Shown piece by piece: positions 1-7,888 of a stretch of 64,000 bases of DNA. The notes beneath the pieces were generated by a model that searched no databases, was not told the origin of the DNA, and saw only the letters and a list, made by a program, of their open reading frames with translations. Numbering within the stretch: the stretch's first letter is position 1; every line of letters starts with the position of its first letter. Source of the stretch: QZLE01 sp033852075 (GTDB lineage: Bacteria; Pseudomonadota; Gammaproteobacteria; QZLD01); NCBI GenBank assembly GCA_033852075.1, contig JAWSVC010000008.1:1-64000 (forward strand), read 5' to 3'. Made by a program: the position numbers and the translations under genes.

Positions 1-60
1 CCGGAAAGCATTATCAATCAATGTTATTAAGGAGATATGGTAATTTAATACTTGAAATCT

Positions 61-162
61 CCGTTCATCCTGAGCGGGAGGTACGAGCAGTCGAAGGGTT
101 GTAATAAATAACTGATTTAATACCGTTTCATACTTCGACTGCTGCGCGCTCAGTACGAACGG
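61..162. repeat. imperfect inverted repeat (cruciform-like intergenic element)
   Basis: The arms at 61-100 and 133-162 are complementary in three blocks: CCGTTC with GAACGG, TGAGCG with CGCTCA, and a 10-base block GCAGTCGAAG with CTTCGACTGC. The sequence belongs to the 'cttcgactacgctcagga' type of intergenic repeat that recurs near 7590, 22660, 24930, 52600, 55730 and 59315. The rest of 1-264 holds no gene that I can support. Confidence 0.7.
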
Positions 163-263
163 TATTAATTCCCCGGACAGCAATGGGACTTCTCCGATAT
201 GACGCATTTTTCTACTTAACTCCAACATTAATTTTTGATTACATAAAAACATAGTAATTCGTA

Positions 264-377
264 GGATATTTTCTCAAGATCGAGGCGCAATAGATAAAAA
301 ATATGTTGAGCGCACGAATAGTGCGTGACTCATTTTTTTATCTATTGGAACAAAGATATTGGGGAAATAGACCAGAA
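264..377. repeat. nested-palindrome element, copy A1
   Basis: The outer stem (288-301 with 334-347) and the inner stem (CGCAC 311-315, loop GAATA, GTGCG 321-325) nest inside imperfect terminal inverted repeats (about 266-281 and 355-370; roughly 12 of 15 positions match). The right end runs into the TGA stop of hydF at 378-380. Copies A2 (6611-6727) and A3 (13892-14018) have the same architecture with different stem sequences. Confidence 0.8.
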
Positions 378-1598
378 TCAGGCGTTTTTAAAGGCTTCGA
401 GTGCTAAAGGAAATGGTTCCAACGCCCTCTCAACAATCCCCAAACTATAGGCAATGGTAATCCCATAATTAGTGATTGGTACTCCAGCCTCACGACACTG
501 CATAATTCTGTTAAGCATCACTTTGCGATTAAAGTTACAACCACCACAATTTATAACTAATTTAAATTCTTTCAGATTCTCGGGGAAATCGTGCCCCTGA
601 TAGAAATGAAAATCTAATTTACTACCAACATACTGCGTTAACCATCTTGGAATTTTAACCCTTCCAATATCTTCACCTATTGGGTGATGGCTGCAAGCTT
701 CTGCTATCAACACCTTATCATTTGCCTTTAGTGTTTCTATCGCCTTGGCACCTATCGCCTGAGTTGCAATATCACCTTTAAATCTCGAAAACAAAACCGA
801 AAAACTGGTTAATGGAACATTACTCGGAGTATCCGCTACAACTTTTAAAAAGGCCTGAGAATCTGTAACCACAAGTGCAGGTGGTTCTTTAAGTTTTTCC
901 AACGCAAACTTTAGTTCTCGCTCCTTTACTACCATGCAATACGAATCACTATCCAGTAAATCACGGATGGTCTGCACCTGTGGCAGAATCAATCTACCTT
1001 TAGGAGCTTCTTTATCAATAGGTACAACGAGCACCACCAAGGAACCTGGTGGCACCAGATCACCAACAATAGCAGGGTTATTAATATAATCAGCCGGTGC
1101 ATTATCCAATAGTGCCTTGCGCAACTCCAGCACTCCAACTCCATTAATTGCAGCAGCCTTAACCACAGTTATCTTTTGATCTTGTAGGTTTGCGATTACC
1201 TGCGAATCGGGTTCAGTAATATCGGTTTTATTAAACACCGCAATTGTCGGCACATCTCGCTTTTGCAACTGCTCCAGAATATTTTGCTCAAATTCACTCC
1301 AACCTTCAGCGGTTACAATTACCCCTAAATCTGTTCGATCAAATGCCTTTTCAGTCTTTTTGATGCGTAACTCACCTAGCTCTCCTGTATCATCCACCCC
1401 TGCAGTGTCGATAAACAATACCGGCCCCAAGGGTAATAGTTCCATAGGTTTTTCTACTGGATCCGTTGTGGTTCCGGCAATATCAGAAACAATCGCCACC
1501 TGCTGACGGGTAATTGCATTTAATAAACTTGATTTACCGGCATTTCTTCTGCCGAAAATACCGATATGAAGACGTAAACCTTTAGGAGTTGCTTGCAC
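378..1598 (-). CDS. hydF: [FeFe] hydrogenase H-cluster maturation GTPase HydF
   Basis: HydF is the scaffold that carries the two-iron precursor of the H-cluster and hands it to apo-[FeFe] hydrogenase, acting with the radical-SAM enzymes HydE and HydG. The N-terminal GTPase domain shows the P-loop GRRNAGKS (residues 16-23), DTAG (64-67) and NKTD (123-126). The C-terminal cluster-binding domain has CSH (302-304) followed 46 residues later by CGGC (351-354), the family's iron-sulfur ligand pattern. The 406-residue length is normal. The start is GTG, preceded by AGGA at about 7 bases. It lies 65 bases after aspA on the same strand, so co-transcription is likely. hydE, hydG and the hydrogenase are not in the window; they may lie to the left. 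The TGA stop is part of repeat copy A1. Confidence 0.96.
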   Translation of the reverse strand: MQATPKGLRLHIGIFGRRNAGKSSLLNAITRQQVAIVSDIAGTTTDPVEKPMELLPLGPVLFIDTAGVDDTGELGELRIKKTEKAFDRTDLGVIVTAEGWSEFEQNILEQLQKRDVPTIAVFNKTDITEPDSQVIANLQDQKITVVKAAAINGVGVLELRKALLDNAPADYINNPAIVGDLVPPGSLVVLVVPIDKEAPKGRLILPQVQTIRDLLDSDSYCMVVKERELKFALEKLKEPPALVVTDSQAFLKVVADTPSNVPLTSFSVLFSRFKGDIATQAIGAKAIETLKANDKVLIAEACSHHPIGEDIGRVKIPRWLTQYVGSKLDFHFYQGHDFPENLKEFKLVINCGGCNFNRKVMLNRIMQCREAGVPITNYGITIAYSLGIVERALEPFPLALEAFKNA

Positions 1599-1663
1599 GT
1601 GGTTTTCCTGTGGTGAATTGTTTAGGAAAATTTAACATAAAAAATGTGGTAATAAAAAAACAT

Positions 1664-3061
1664 CTACCCAGACCCTAACCTACACACCGCCTCTGGCGTA
1701 ATCAAATCATCAACCTGCTCATCGCCCATTATTCCATGCTCTTTGACTAACTCGCGCACTGACTTGCCAGTTTCCATGCTTTGACGAGCAATCTCAGTTG
1801 CCTTTTCGTAACCAATCTGTGGTATGAGCGCCGTTGCTAAAACTGTAGATGCCTCAATATTTTCTCTGCATCTTTCACGGTTTGCCTCAATTCCAGAAAC
1901 GCATTTTGTCGCTAATATTTCGCATGACTTTTGAAGCAGGTCGATACTCTCCAATAAACAATGAGAAATTAGGGGCAAGAAGGAGTTAAGTTCCAATACG
2001 CCTGAACTACAGGCATTAGTCAGAGCTGCATCATACCCGATTACCAACATCGCCGATTGAATAACCGCTTCGGGAATAACAGGATTGACCTTACCTGGCA
2101 TTAATGAAGAACCAGCCTGAACCGCAGGCAATTTTATCTCCCCTATTCCCGCTTCAGGACCAGATGAAAGCAAACGTAAATCATTACAGATCTTAATCAA
2201 GGTAGATGCATTTGCCTTAATTATCCCCGATACCTCGACAAATACGTCGCAGTTTTGGGTATTCTCCACCATGTCTTCAGCACGGGCAAAGCCGATTCCT
2301 GTTATCTCTCGTAGAATCTCAACCACTTGAAAGATGTATCTGCGTGGTGCTGTAAATCCGGTGCCAATTGCTGTTCCACCCAAGTTAACAACACGCAAGC
2401 GCTCTTCGCATTTATAGATGCGCCAGCGATCACGAGAAAATGCTTCGGCATAGGAAGCCATTTCACGCCCTAAAGTTGTTAGAACTGAATCTTGATATTG
2501 AGTGCGTCCAACCTTAACTACATCAGCAAAACGTTTTTCTGCATCTTGAAAACTTTCCTGCAGCATAACCACGCTCTGCTCTAATTTTTTTATCCCATTT
2601 ATTGCCGCAAGTTTCAGCGCAGTAGGATAAGTATCATTAGTTGACTGGTATCTGTTTACATCATCATTAGGGCTGATCTGTTCATAATTACCCAGCTCTT
2701 TACCCATTATCTGCAGAGCACGATTAGCAATAACCTCATTAACGTTCATATTTGTGCTGGTGCCGGCACCACCTTGCAGCGAATCCACCACAACATCTTC
2801 ATCCAAAATACCCTGCGATAACTCAAATGCAGCCTGCTCCATTGCCTGGACCTTTTCGGCTTCGATATCCCAACCAACTGTTGCACCAATTGCTCGCAGT
2901 GCCGTGAGTTTTACTGTTCCGAAGGCATGAATCAATTCTGGATGCATAGATTGACGAGTAAGCGGAAAATTTTCCAATGCACGTACAGTATGAATACCGT
3001 AGCGTGATTCGGCATCAATCTGACGTTCACCTAATAGGTCGGTTTCGGTTCTGGTGGCCAT
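1664..3061 (-). CDS. aspA: aspartate ammonia-lyase
   Basis: It converts L-aspartate to fumarate and ammonia. The protein (465 aa, normal length) shows the fumarase/aspartase superfamily blocks GGAGTSTNMN (97-106), TNDTYPTA (about 141-148) and the flexible catalytic SS loop GSSLMPGKVNP (317-327). VGRTQ (184-188) with Gln rather than the fumarase His favours aspartase over fumarase. The ATG has AAGG upstream. It directly precedes hydF. An aspartase gene inside hydrogenase maturation loci is known from other anaerobes, so this may be the hydrogenase-linked paralogue rather than the organism's general aspartase. A supply of ammonia or fumarate for maturation has been suggested in general but is not shown here. 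Confidence 0.93.
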   Translation of the reverse strand: MATRTETDLLGERQIDAESRYGIHTVRALENFPLTRQSMHPELIHAFGTVKLTALRAIGATVGWDIEAEKVQAMEQAAFELSQGILDEDVVVDSLQGGAGTSTNMNVNEVIANRALQIMGKELGNYEQISPNDDVNRYQSTNDTYPTALKLAAINGIKKLEQSVVMLQESFQDAEKRFADVVKVGRTQYQDSVLTTLGREMASYAEAFSRDRWRIYKCEERLRVVNLGGTAIGTGFTAPRRYIFQVVEILREITGIGFARAEDMVENTQNCDVFVEVSGIIKANASTLIKICNDLRLLSSGPEAGIGEIKLPAVQAGSSLMPGKVNPVIPEAVIQSAMLVIGYDAALTNACSSGVLELNSFLPLISHCLLESIDLLQKSCEILATKCVSGIEANRERCRENIEASTVLATALIPQIGYEKATEIARQSMETGKSVRELVKEHGIMGDEQVDDLITPEAVCRLGSG

Positions 3062-3091
3062 GGTTTTACCTTGAATAGATTATATTACGTC

Positions 3092-3111
3092 ATACCGGCG
3101 AAGGCCGGTAT
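3092..3111. repeat. REP-like palindrome (CCGGCGAAGGCCGG core)
   Basis: Palindrome ATACCGGC-GAAG-GCCGGTAT within the common GTCAT...CCAG frame, upstream of aspA. The same type occurs at 10943, 39343 and elsewhere in this window. Confidence 0.8.
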
Positions 3112-3160
3112 CCAGTCAAAGTAGGTAATTATTTAGAAGAAAGCAAGCGCAATAACTTTT

Positions 3161-3670
3161 TTAACGTTTCATATGGAATGTGATAGTTGAAGAAGACACG
3201 ACAGCCTTCCCTGCAGCATCAACAATCTTGGCGCTTAAACTATGTGTGCCACGATCTACATTGGAAACACTTATAGAGGTAGACTTACCCTTTGCTACCT
3301 GCTTGCCATCAAGCATAACCACTACCTCGTGATTTGATCTCAACGCAGGGGAGATCTGCATAGCCACAGACAAAGTACCTGGAGCACTTCTGACCGTTCC
3401 ATCATTTTGTGGCGAATTGATTTTAAATGTTTGATATGCCTTATACACAGGCTTTGTCTTCGGTTTATCCAGATTTATTCTTGGCTTTGGCGGAGCTTTA
3501 TAGATCATACTTTCCGGCATATCTATCGGCTTATCTGTGGTTTCATGAGGTTGATCTGAATAGTGCACATTACCGTATTCATCAGTCCATTTATATACCT
3601 GCGCCCTTGCTGCAAAAGGTATCAATAACAACAGAAATAAAGAATGTCTCAAGATGTTTTTATTTTTCAT
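3161..3670 (-). CDS. periplasmic DUF4124-domain protein
   Basis: The protein is about 169 aa. Residues 1-23 form a signal peptide (MKNKN, a long hydrophobic run, then AARA) and are followed at once by QVYKWTDEYGNVHYSDQP, the typical DUF4124 motif of gammaproteobacterial envelope proteins. The second half resembles a small beta-sandwich (repeated VVVMLDGKQVAKG and HSLSAKIVDAAGK-type strands). The function of the family is unknown. I chose the ATG at 3670 because AGGAG stands 6 bases upstream and because a longer reading frame would put 24 unlikely residues before the signal peptide. DUF4124 genes often neighbour glnA in related bacteria. The TAA stop merges with a repeat end (AAAAGTTATTGCGC read on this strand). 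Confidence 0.8.
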   Translation of the reverse strand: MKNKNILRHSLFLLLLIPFAARAQVYKWTDEYGNVHYSDQPHETTDKPIDMPESMIYKAPPKPRINLDKPKTKPVYKAYQTFKINSPQNDGTVRSAPGTLSVAMQISPALRSNHEVVVMLDGKQVAKGKSTSISVSNVDRGTHSLSAKIVDAAGKAVVSSSTITFHMKR

Positions 3671-3730
3671 TTTGCAGCTCCTGCCAATTCGAATCCATTG
3701 ATCTGTTAATAATAGAATAAAAATTGACAT

Positions 3731-3760
3731 AAAAAAAGGCACCCCGAAGAGTGCCTTTTA
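3731..3760 (-). terminator. rho-independent terminator of glnA
   Basis: On the minus strand AAAGGCAC-TCTTCGG-GGTGCCTTTTTTT forms a stem with a T run, 20 bases after the glnA stop. Confidence 0.85.
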
Positions 3761-3779
3761 AGAAGAACTTCAGCAGAAA

Positions 3780-5189
3780 TTAAACGCTGTAGTACATATC
3801 AAACTCAACAGGATGAGTTGTCATACGTAGGCGAGTAACCTCTTCTTCTTTAAGAGCGATATAAGCATCGATAACGTCATCAGTGAATACACCACCAGCT
3901 TTTAGATACTCTCTGTCTGCATCTAAAGCTTCTAGAGCTTCGTCGAAAGAGTAGCAAACTTGTGGAATTTGCTTTTCTTCTTCTGGAGGAAGCTCGTAAA
4001 GGTCTTTATCCATTGGATCACCTGGGTGAATCTTGTTTTGGATGCCGTCTAAACCAGCCATCATCATAGCTGCAAAAGCTAGATATGGGTTAGCTGTTGA
4101 GTCTGGGAAACGTACCTCAATACGGCGACCTTTAGGGTTGCTTACGTATGGAATACGGATAGAAGCAGAACGGTTACGAGCAGAATAAGCTAGCATAACT
4201 GGAGCTTCGAAACCTGGAACAAGACGCTTATAACTATTTGTAGACGCGTTTGTAAATGCGTTTAGTGATTTAGCGTGCTTAATGATACCACCGATGTAGT
4301 ATAGAGCTGTTTCAGATAGACCAGCAACATCATCACCAGCAAAGATGTTCTCGCCACCTTTAGCCAAAGATTGGTGAACGTGCATACCACTACCATTATC
4401 ACCAACTAGCGGCTTAGGCATGAATGTAGCTGATTTACCATAGATGTGAGCAACATTTTGCACAACATATTTTAGTTGTTGTACTTCGTCAGCCTTTTTA
4501 ACCAATGTATTAAACGCAACACCAATTTCACATTGACCTGCTGTAGCAACCTCGTGGTGATGAACCTCAACTTTTTGGCCAACTTCTTCAAGAGCTAGAC
4601 ACATTGCAGCACGGATATCATGTAGAGAATCAACAGGAGGAACTGGGAAGTAGCCACCTTTAACACCTGGACGATGACCAAAGTTACCATCTTCGTATGC
4701 TCTTTCAGAATTCCACTCAGCTTCGCGAGAGTCAATTTTGTAGAATACACCACTCATATCAGCACCCCAACGAACATCATCCAATAGGAAAAATTCGTTT
4801 TCTGGGCCCATGTAAACTGTATCAGCAACGCCTGTAGATGCTAGATAAGATTCCGCTCTTTTCGCGATAGAACGCGGATCACGCTCATAACCTTGACCAG
4901 TAGCAGGCTCAATAATGTCACATGTAATGTTTACTGTTGCATCATCGAAGAATGGATCAAGAAAAACAGTAGATGCATCAGGCATAAGGATCATGTCCGA
5001 CTCGTTAATGCCTTTCCAACCGTTGATTGAAGAACCGTCAAACATTTTACCCGCTTCGAACATATCTTCGTCACATTCGCTCACAGGAATTGTTACGTGT
5101 TGTTCTTTACCACGAGTATCAGTAAAGCGTAGATCAACGAATTTTACGTCGTTGTCTTGGATTAATTTAAAAACTTGTTCTACAGACAT
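3780..5189 (-). CDS. glnA: glutamine synthetase, type I
   Basis: ATP-dependent amidation of glutamate to glutamine; the dodecameric cytosolic enzyme of ammonia assimilation. The 469-aa length and sequence match the proteobacterial GSI-beta class. NGSGMHVHQS and the ENEFFLLDD glutamate/metal region are visible, and DLYELPPEE near residue 398 is the tyrosine adenylylation loop, so the enzyme can be regulated by GlnE. The upstream region carries sigma-54 and NtrC-like sites (separate entries). A terminator follows the gene, so it is probably monocistronic; glnL/glnG are not adjacent. Confidence 0.98.
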   Translation of the reverse strand: MSVEQVFKLIQDNDVKFVDLRFTDTRGKEQHVTIPVSECDEDMFEAGKMFDGSSINGWKGINESDMILMPDASTVFLDPFFDDATVNITCDIIEPATGQGYERDPRSIAKRAESYLASTGVADTVYMGPENEFFLLDDVRWGADMSGVFYKIDSREAEWNSERAYEDGNFGHRPGVKGGYFPVPPVDSLHDIRAAMCLALEEVGQKVEVHHHEVATAGQCEIGVAFNTLVKKADEVQQLKYVVQNVAHIYGKSATFMPKPLVGDNGSGMHVHQSLAKGGENIFAGDDVAGLSETALYYIGGIIKHAKSLNAFTNASTNSYKRLVPGFEAPVMLAYSARNRSASIRIPYVSNPKGRRIEVRFPDSTANPYLAFAAMMMAGLDGIQNKIHPGDPMDKDLYELPPEEEKQIPQVCYSFDEALEALDADREYLKAGGVFTDDVIDAYIALKEEEVTRLRMTTHPVEFDMYYSV

Positions 5190-5309
5190 TTAAATATCCT
5201 TTAGTTAAGTTGAATTTTCGGTTTATATAACCGACACCAAATCTTTGGCTCCATTTAAAGCAGCTATTATGCCAAAAACAAAATCGCTTGCAAAAAAAAC
5301 CACTTACAT

Positions 5310-5325
5310 TGCAAGCGCCTGTCCA
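5310..5325 (-). promoter_or_regulatory. candidate sigma-54 promoter of glnA
   Basis: Read on the minus strand, TGGACAGGCGCTTGCA has the invariant GG and GC separated by 10 bases and a good -12 half (TTGCA). The -24 half deviates (TGGACA for TGGCAC). Transcription would start near 5299, about 110 bases before the glnA start codon. Confidence 0.55.
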
Positions 5326-5339
5326 CATCAGCGGGAAAT

Positions 5340-5387
5340 TGCACCAAAATAATTCACTTTTTGCCATTTACGCACCTTAAGAGTGCA
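5340..5387 (-). promoter_or_regulatory. candidate NtrC binding sites upstream of glnA
   Basis: The site at 5371-5387, read on the minus strand as TGCACT-CTTAA-GGTGCG, matches the dyad TGCACC-N5-GGTGCA at 10 of 12 positions. A second half-site, TGCACC, is at 5340-5345. The two centres are about 31 bases apart, three helical turns. They lie about 50 and 80 bases before the predicted start site, closer than in E. coli glnA. Confidence 0.5.
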
Positions 5388-5390
5388 CCT

Positions 5391-6437
5391 TTAAATATGC
5401 CACGCCGGCAAAATCTGCTCTGCGGAATAAGGAACCACAGTATAGACCATTTTTTCGCCACTGACCTCAAATACTTCCACCTTTACCTCTGGGGCATCAC
5501 GACCACTTCCATACCTAGCCAAAATAGCCGCAGCCTTTTTCACACCATTCTCATCCACATCACCATCAATCAAACCAACTGGCCCACCAAAATTCAAAGC
5601 CTTAAGCATTGTAAATTGACCATAAAATTGCTCCATATATTCCGTTTCAGCCTTTTCTCTAGAAATTATTAGTTTAAATTCATCACAAAAACGCAAATGC
5701 CTACCAATACTCAGCAATTTTACCTCATCAACAGTATATTCTTTTTCACATTTTGTTTGCCAAAGATTCTCCAGTCGTTTAGAAAAACCTGGTTCTGTTA
5801 GTAAACAACCACCAGCAGGCTGCGGATATTCAGTTATTCCAAATTTTACCGCCAGCCCTACCTGATCCTTACGACCACGCCCGTTAATAGCATAAAGTTT
5901 TTCACGATCAACCCACCCCTTACGTTCCGGCAAAGTTTCTGGTAAAAGTTTGGCGCACAAAGGTCTTAAGACAATATCTTCTGCATGAGCCTCTTTTGCC
6001 ACTAAAGGCAACGCTTGTTTTCTTTGCGACATTGGACGCTGACCAATAACTTCACCAGTAACCAGAAAATCAAAGCCATGTTTTTCCATGTACTCTTTGG
6101 CCTTGTGTAACATAAATGCCTTACAGTCGATACAAGGATTCATATTAGAGCCGTAACCATGCTTTGGCTCAAAAAGAACATGCTTAAACTCTTCAAAAAC
6201 ATTTTCTATATTGAGCATTATCCCTGCCTTCTCAGCATAATGCTGCGGATTTAAGTGCCCACCATTATCAGAATTTTTTCTATTTTTTTCCCGCTGAGGT
6301 ATACCAAACTCTTCTTTGGTAAAGCCTATCTGAAATGATATCCCCTCAACATATATTCCTTGCGCTTCAATAATTTTCGCAGCCAACAAAGAATCCAATC
6401 CGCCAGAGACCAACGCCAGCGCCCTGATTTTTTTCAT
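5391..6437 (-). CDS. PP-loop ATPase, tRNA thiolation-type enzyme
   Basis: 348 aa. The N-terminal PP-loop SGGLDS (11-16) is an ATP-pyrophosphatase motif that adenylates a tRNA base. NPCIDC (C102, C105) and PAGGC (C211) are cysteines placed like catalytic or metal-binding cysteines in MnmA/ThiI-type enzymes. The last roughly 120 residues resemble a small RNA-binding domain of the NFACT-R type, which in related proteins follows this PP-loop domain. Such proteins are often annotated as tRNA 2-thiouridylase or ThiI-like, but the substrate is not established. The TGA stop is close to the glnA NtrC sites. The start ATG is followed by a Lys-rich hydrophobic strand that leads straight into the PP-loop, as expected. 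Confidence 0.7.
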   Translation of the reverse strand: MKKIRALALVSGGLDSLLAAKIIEAQGIYVEGISFQIGFTKEEFGIPQREKNRKNSDNGGHLNPQHYAEKAGIMLNIENVFEEFKHVLFEPKHGYGSNMNPCIDCKAFMLHKAKEYMEKHGFDFLVTGEVIGQRPMSQRKQALPLVAKEAHAEDIVLRPLCAKLLPETLPERKGWVDREKLYAINGRGRKDQVGLAVKFGITEYPQPAGGCLLTEPGFSKRLENLWQTKCEKEYTVDEVKLLSIGRHLRFCDEFKLIISREKAETEYMEQFYGQFTMLKALNFGGPVGLIDGDVDENGVKKAAAILARYGSGRDAPEVKVEVFEVSGEKMVYTVVPYSAEQILPAWHI

Positions 6438-6573
6438 GCGTTTCCCAATTAATTAGTACTAGGTATAAAAGGTTAGCATAAAAGAGCCGCTGGGTTTAGA
6501 GCGCGATCCTATTTGCTTTTGAAGACCATCTGCGGTCACTTCTTAAACACAAGGAAAACCTTGCCTTGTCGAA

Positions 6574-6593
6574 ATTCCCGCTTTCGCGGGAAT
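6574..6593. repeat. REP-like palindrome (ATTCCCGC...GCGGGAAT)
   Basis: ATTCCCGCTTTCGCGGGAAT followed by GAC, the common proteobacterial intergenic palindrome. It lies in the 290-base gap 6438-6727, which otherwise contains only repeat copy A2. Confidence 0.8.
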
Positions 6594-6610
6594 GACATGT
6601 ATTTTTGCGT

Positions 6611-6727
6611 ACCTATTTCTTTTCAAAATCAAGGCGTGAGCTGTAAAAAACATGTTGAGCCTACACATTTGTAGGTGACTTATTTTTTTACAGCTCGCAA
6701 CAAAGATATTGGAGAAATAGGCCAGAA
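6611..6727. repeat. nested-palindrome element, copy A2
   Basis: Outer stem GAGCTGTAAAAAA (6638-6650) with its complement ending at 6696. Inner stem CCTACA (6660-6665), loop CATT, TGTAGG (6670-6675). The terminal repeats are CCTATTTCT-type at both ends (6612 and about 6704-6722). The stem sequences differ from A1 and A3 on both sides, so pairing is kept. The right end adjoins the TGA stop at 6728-6730 in the same context as in hydF. Confidence 0.8.
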
Positions 6728-7303
6728 TCAGTGTTTAACCTGCAGATAGCTATCACTCCTACACGGAACGCCACCACTTGCTTTCGCAATCACATTAAGC
6801 ATTTCCTGATTACCTGTACGTTGCCATATCTCCATCGCCAACAACGGAGATACTTCTTTGGCACTGTCCATACCTCGTATTGCATGCAGCACGCGCAAAA
6901 CTTCAACATAGTTAGTTACTAATTGACCAAATAGTTCTGCTTGCTCTTCTTTTTGGGCATTTGCTATTTCGTGGTAAGCTGCACGACCCAACTGCACAAA
7001 ATAACCAAAGCTCACGAGGCGCTTTTCAGCTTGTTCCGGAAAGAAACCAGCAAAAAGCAGACATTGATCGCCAATATCCCGTAGGCGGTTATACCTTTCT
7101 TTACCGATCATGGATACTCCATTGAGATATGACAACGCAAAAATTGTATTGACCATTTCTGGTCTTTGGGAAAAGCGTGATAGAGTCAAAACCAAGTAAT
7201 TTTCTAAATCCTCACTAAGTTGCTGCTGTGTAACGTCTTCTGCATCCAGCACTAAGCGATACCATTGAGATGTTTCTGTTGGTTCTATTACTAATTGACT
7301 CAT
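6728..7303 (-). CDS. conserved hypothetical protein, soluble, helical
   Basis: 191 aa, not recognised as a named family. It has no signal peptide or membrane segment. The composition suggests an all-alpha fold: long amphipathic runs around residues 30-110 and 115-165, ending with SGGVPCRSDSYLQVKH. I chose the ATG at 7303 because AGGTGAG precedes it at 5 bases; an ATG 15 bases upstream lacks a site. It stands alone between the PP-loop gene and glyQ with large repeat-filled gaps on both sides, so the context gives no function. The stop codon TGA is in the repeat-derived context TGATTCTGGCCTATTTC. Confidence 0.65.
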   Translation of the reverse strand: MSQLVIEPTETSQWYRLVLDAEDVTQQQLSEDLENYLVLTLSRFSQRPEMVNTIFALSYLNGVSMIGKERYNRLRDIGDQCLLFAGFFPEQAEKRLVSFGYFVQLGRAAYHEIANAQKEEQAELFGQLVTNYVEVLRVLHAIRGMDSAKEVSPLLAMEIWQRTGNQEMLNVIAKASGGVPCRSDSYLQVKH

Positions 7304-7888
7304 GACACTCACCTGCATTTATAGTTATATTTTTTATGCTCTTGAATATATTAGCGGCGGATTATTTAGAAAGTTTAGGGCTAATATTAACCAACCCGCA
7401 TAAAGCCTTGTCATTTCCGCGAAGGCGCATTAGTATCCGAGGAAATTACATAAAATAAATAATCCCAGATTTTTCCTACGAGAATCGAAGAATCCCGCCC
7501 AGTAGCCTCAAGAATAAAATTACGCTATGAGTTTGAAGGCACTTTGATTCGAGAAGGGAAAGTGTGGGATTGTTGATAATACAGTTATGCATCCTTCGAC
7601 TATTCGTACCTCATGCTCAGGATGAACGAGATTTTAAGTCCTAAATACCAAAAAATCCTAAATAACATTACCTGACAGTACTTTTCAGCAATTTACATTA
7701 CTTTCCCACGGACAGCAGTGCGCGAAGGCAGGAATGACGAAGAGATAAAAAGGCTAAGAAACAAATAATTCACCAAACACGGTTCCGAAACACAAAAAAC
7801 TCCCGTAAAATACGCTGTTTAGTTTTTTCGCAGTTTGAATAAAACCAAACTCGACCCAAAGAATACTTACAATTAGGAATTTGAACAG
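7304..7888. other. 585-base intergenic region with degenerate repeats
   Basis: No gene seen. It contains a half REP palindrome near 7410-7425, a 'cttcgactattcgtacctcatgctcagg' unit near 7594-7622 and a 'ttactttcccacggacagcagtg' unit near 7690-7715, all recurring elsewhere in the window. The last part must hold the glyQ promoter, but I see no convincing -35/-10 pair. Confidence 0.6.
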
